Source: Oscillospiraceae bacterium
GTDB lineage: Bacteria > Bacillota > Clostridia > Oscillospirales > Ruminococcaceae
Reading direction: 5' to 3'
DNA: 8,589 nucleotides
Assembly: GCA_020024215.1 (NCBI GenBank)
Contig: JAHHUC010000070.1
Coordinates: 1 to 8,589 of the forward strand
How positions within the stretch are numbered: the first letter of the stretch is position 1; the number at the start of each line of letters is the position of its first letter. The translations under genes were made by a program, and so were the position numbers. Shown piece after piece: positions 6,861 to 8,589 of the stretch. The notes under the pieces were generated by a model. The model was not told the origin of the DNA and made no database searches. It was given only the letters and a program-made list of their open reading frames with translations.

Positions 6861-7056
6861 GAATATACACTGTTTGTTTTGATTTTTTACATACAGTATG
6901 CACAAGAGGCTTATTTGAAGCGTTGGATATGGCAAAGATTTGTTTTGGCTGTATGCAAGATTTAATTTGGCAGCAATATTTTGATGAAATTGCCCAATCT
7001 ATCAGGCAGGCCTCCTGTCTTTATGTCAAATGCTGTAATTTTAAGGAAGTGCAGAT
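6861..7056 (+). other. Long putative 5' leader of gdpP
   Basis: If the 6826-6854 promoter is used, the gdpP message has an untranslated leader of about 195 bases, unusually long for this window. Possible structures: CATACAG (6890-6896) can pair with CTGTATG (6949-6955). TTGG plus GCAAT (6967-6970, 6973-6977) can pair with ATTGC plus CCAA (6989-6997), with a 2-base bulge. AGGCAGG (7004-7010) can pair with CCTGTCT (7014-7020) over a 3-base loop, followed by a weak TT. GTATGCA also occurs twice as a direct repeat (6896 and 6951). I do not recognise a known riboswitch here; in particular I cannot pick out the conserved blocks of the c-di-AMP (ydaO/yuaA) riboswitch. The gdpP ribosome binding site AAGGAAG is at 7043-7049. 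Confidence 0.4.
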
Positions 7057-7060
7057 ATGA
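6929..7060 (+). CDS. Possible 43-residue Cys-rich small protein or leader peptide
   Basis: An open frame begins with ATG at 6929 and ends with TGA at 7058-7060, giving 43 residues. The TGA overlaps the gdpP start in ATGA, the classic arrangement for coupled translation. The peptide starts MAKICFGC, has a CxxC pair at 5 and 8, a Trp/Gln-rich middle, and three more Cys at 30, 35 and 36. No membrane segment is present. Against it: there is no good ribosome binding site in front of the ATG (only a weak GAAG about nine bases upstream), I recognise no homolog, and the frame stays open back to 6857 without another convincing start. It could be a regulatory leader peptide, a small metal-binding protein, or a chance frame in an untranslated leader. 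Chance is the leading explanation. Confidence 0.2.
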   Translation: MAKICFGCMQDLIWQQYFDEIAQSIRQASCLYVKCCNFKEVQI

Positions 7061-8589
7061 AAGAAAAAGAGAAGTTTTATGTTCCGTCATTAAAAATATC
7101 ACTGCTGGCTCTGCTTGCAGTTACCGGTATTTCCTATTTTTATTCCAGAGAGCTGTTTTTTATCTGCTGTGCATCTGCCTCTGTTACGGTTGTGCTTTGT
7201 CTTATTCTAAGCAAAAAGGACAAAGAGCAGGGAAGGAGATTTGTCCGCAGCATAGGAAAGGCAATCTCGGATTTTCACTCAGAATCCACCATTAAAATGC
7301 CCATACCGGTGCTTGTCACATCAAATGATGATATAGTCTGGTTCAATGATACCTGCTTTAACGATGTTCTCAAAGGTCAGGATTTGACAGGGGAAAATAT
7401 AGGGCTGCTGTTTAAGGTTAAGCCGGAGCCGGGAATTTCTGAAATCGTCCTCAATGACAGAACCTATCGCATATTCTTTATGGAGGGCGGTCAGGGAGCA
7501 GGGGATTTGGTAACATATTATTTTTATGATATAACCGATTTAAGCCAATATTCAAAGGAATATGCTCTCACAAGACCTTCTGTATGGGCTATGACCATAG
7601 ATTCCATAGACGAGGTGCTTCAGGATGCAAGGGAGAACGAGCGCTCACAGCTTCTCTCTCAGGTGGAATATCAGATTGAAAAGTTTTTTGATGAGCGCAG
7701 AGGAATGGTGATAAAAAATCACAGAGGTGTGTTCATAGGCATTCTTGAAGAAAGATATATGCCCGAAATAGTGGAAAAACGCTTCGAGCTTCTTGACAAT
7801 GTCAGAGAGCTTAATAACGGCGAGGGAATACCTGTGACGCTTTCCATAGGTGTTTCAAGAAATTGCTCCAACCTGCAAGATGCAGAGGTTGCCGCAAGGC
7901 AGGCCTTGGATATGTCTATGGGAAGAGGCGGAGATCAGGCGGCAGAAAAAACATCTGTGGGCTATAATTTCTACGGAGGAGTTTCCAAGGGCATTGAAAA
8001 GAGAACAAAGGTAAAAACCAGAATCATCGCAACTGCGTTAGGAGAGCTTATTGACAACAGCTTCAATGTGATAATCATGGGACACCGCTTTGCCGATCTT
8101 GATGCTTTAGGCTCTGCTGTGGGGCTTATGCGCGCTGTGAGGCAAAAGGGCAAAAGCTGCGTTATTGCAATAAATCGAAACAAAAGCCTGGTGCTTAAAG
8201 ATATAGAGCGTCTGGAGGCAAACGGCTATGAGCAGAGCTTTGTATCCCCCACAGAGGCGATGACAAGGGTTACAGACAACACTCTTTTGATAATTGTGGA
8301 TACACATCTTGTTCATGTTGTAGAATCAAGGGAGCTTTATGAGGCGTGCAAAAATGTTGTGGTCATAGATCATCACAGAAGAATGGTGGGCTACATAGAT
8401 AATGCGGTCATCTTTTATCATGAGCCCTATGCCTCCTCTGCCTCTGAGATGGTGACAGAGCTTGTTCAGTATCTGGATGTAAAAAATCCTGTCACAAGGG
8501 TTGAAGCAGAGGCGCTTTTGGCAGGCATTATGCTTGATACAAGAAACTTTGTTTTAAGAACAGGTGTGAGAACCTTTGAAGCTGCTGCC
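7057..8589 (+). CDS. gdpP: GdpP c-di-AMP phosphodiesterase (3'-partial)
   Basis: 511 codons are visible and the frame is open at the right edge; about 150 residues should be missing from a usual length near 650-660. GdpP is a membrane enzyme that hydrolyses c-di-AMP to pApA, with effects on osmolyte balance, cell-wall stress and beta-lactam tolerance. Two N-terminal membrane helices (about 12-29 and 33-52) are followed by a PAS-like domain (about 80-165). Then comes a degenerate GGDEF domain (about 172-300) that lacks the GGDEF signature and ends in the family hallmark GRGGDQAA and FYGG. The DHH phosphodiesterase domain shows GHRFADLDALGS (342-353; H343, D347, D349), VDTH (D415), DHH (438-440) and GIMLDTRNF (D494), so all visible metal ligands are present. 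The ATG is fixed by an in-frame TAA 13 bases upstream and by AAGGAAG seven bases before it. Confidence 0.96.
   Translation, partial: MKEKEKFYVPSLKISLLALLAVTGISYFYSRELFFICCASASVTVVLCLILSKKDKEQGRRFVRSIGKAISDFHSESTIKMPIPVLVTSNDDIVWFNDTCFNDVLKGQDLTGENIGLLFKVKPEPGISEIVLNDRTYRIFFMEGGQGAGDLVTYYFYDITDLSQYSKEYALTRPSVWAMTIDSIDEVLQDARENERSQLLSQVEYQIEKFFDERRGMVIKNHRGVFIGILEERYMPEIVEKRFELLDNVRELNNGEGIPVTLSIGVSRNCSNLQDAEVAARQALDMSMGRGGDQAAEKTSVGYNFYGGVSKGIEKRTKVKTRIIATALGELIDNSFNVIIMGHRFADLDALGSAVGLMRAVRQKGKSCVIAINRNKSLVLKDIERLEANGYEQSFVSPTEAMTRVTDNTLLIIVDTHLVHVVESRELYEACKNVVVIDHHRRMVGYIDNAVIFYHEPYASSASEMVTELVQYLDVKNPVTRVEAEALLAGIMLDTRNFVLRTGVRTFEAAA

Noticed and set aside
7004..7020. Transcription attenuator hairpin in the gdpP leader
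   Set aside because: The stem is seven base pairs with a wobble, and it is followed by only TT and then mixed sequence. That is too little for an intrinsic terminator.
6981..7295. A 104-codon plus-strand frame at the gdpP start
   Set aside because: It overlaps the first 80 codons of gdpP in another frame. gdpP has the ribosome binding site, the membrane helices and the family match; this frame has none of them.
7172..8589. Possible active diguanylate cyclase in the gdpP product
   Set aside because: The GGDEF-like domain lacks the GGDEF signature and is followed by GRGGDQAA and FYGG. This is the normal degenerate domain of GdpP, not evidence for c-di-GMP synthesis.

Overview
The window looks like chromosomal housekeeping DNA from a low-to-mid GC, Gram-positive-type bacterium, most likely a member of Clostridia (Bacillota). 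The reasons are a GdpP-type c-di-AMP phosphodiesterase, Bacillota-style lipoprotein signals, strong AGGAGG-type ribosome binding sites, and the lepA-hemW pair that is typical of that phylum. The class-level placement is inference. I see no insertion sequence, phage gene, CRISPR array, tRNA or rRNA.

Layout. (a) Positions 2-595, plus strand: the 3' part of a lipoprotein gene of unknown function. Its lipobox is at the very edge of the window. (b) Positions 593-700: a convergent intergenic region with one hairpin terminator for each direction. (c) Positions 5653 down to 686, minus strand: a tightly packed run reading lepA (EF-4), hemW (heme chaperone), a stand-alone ChrB N-terminal-domain protein, a nitroreductase, and finally a DUF4349 lipoprotein. 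The DUF4349 gene has a short upstream gap with its own candidate promoter. (d) Positions 5654-5808: a divergent promoter region serving lepA leftward and dusB rightward. (e) Positions 5809-6789, plus strand: dusB, tRNA-dihydrouridine synthase. (f) Positions 6790-7056: a 267-base gap with a very good extended -10 promoter, an imperfect palindrome, and what would be a leader of about 195 nt. The gap also holds a 43-codon cysteine-rich reading frame whose TGA overlaps the next ATG. (g) Positions 7057-8589, plus strand: gdpP, running off the right edge after 511 codons.

How the genes work together. lepA, hemW and dusB are core translation and cofactor genes: ribosome back-translocation or biogenesis, heme delivery, and tRNA modification. 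gdpP degrades the essential second messenger c-di-AMP. The nitroreductase and ChrB_N proteins form a small accessory redox or stress cassette inserted where many Bacillota carry hrcA-grpE-dnaK after hemW.

No gene in the window is clearly a new defence or mobile system. The parts that known genes explain least are the gdpP leader with its small overlapping reading frame, the stand-alone ChrB_N protein, and the unrecognised lipoprotein at the left edge.
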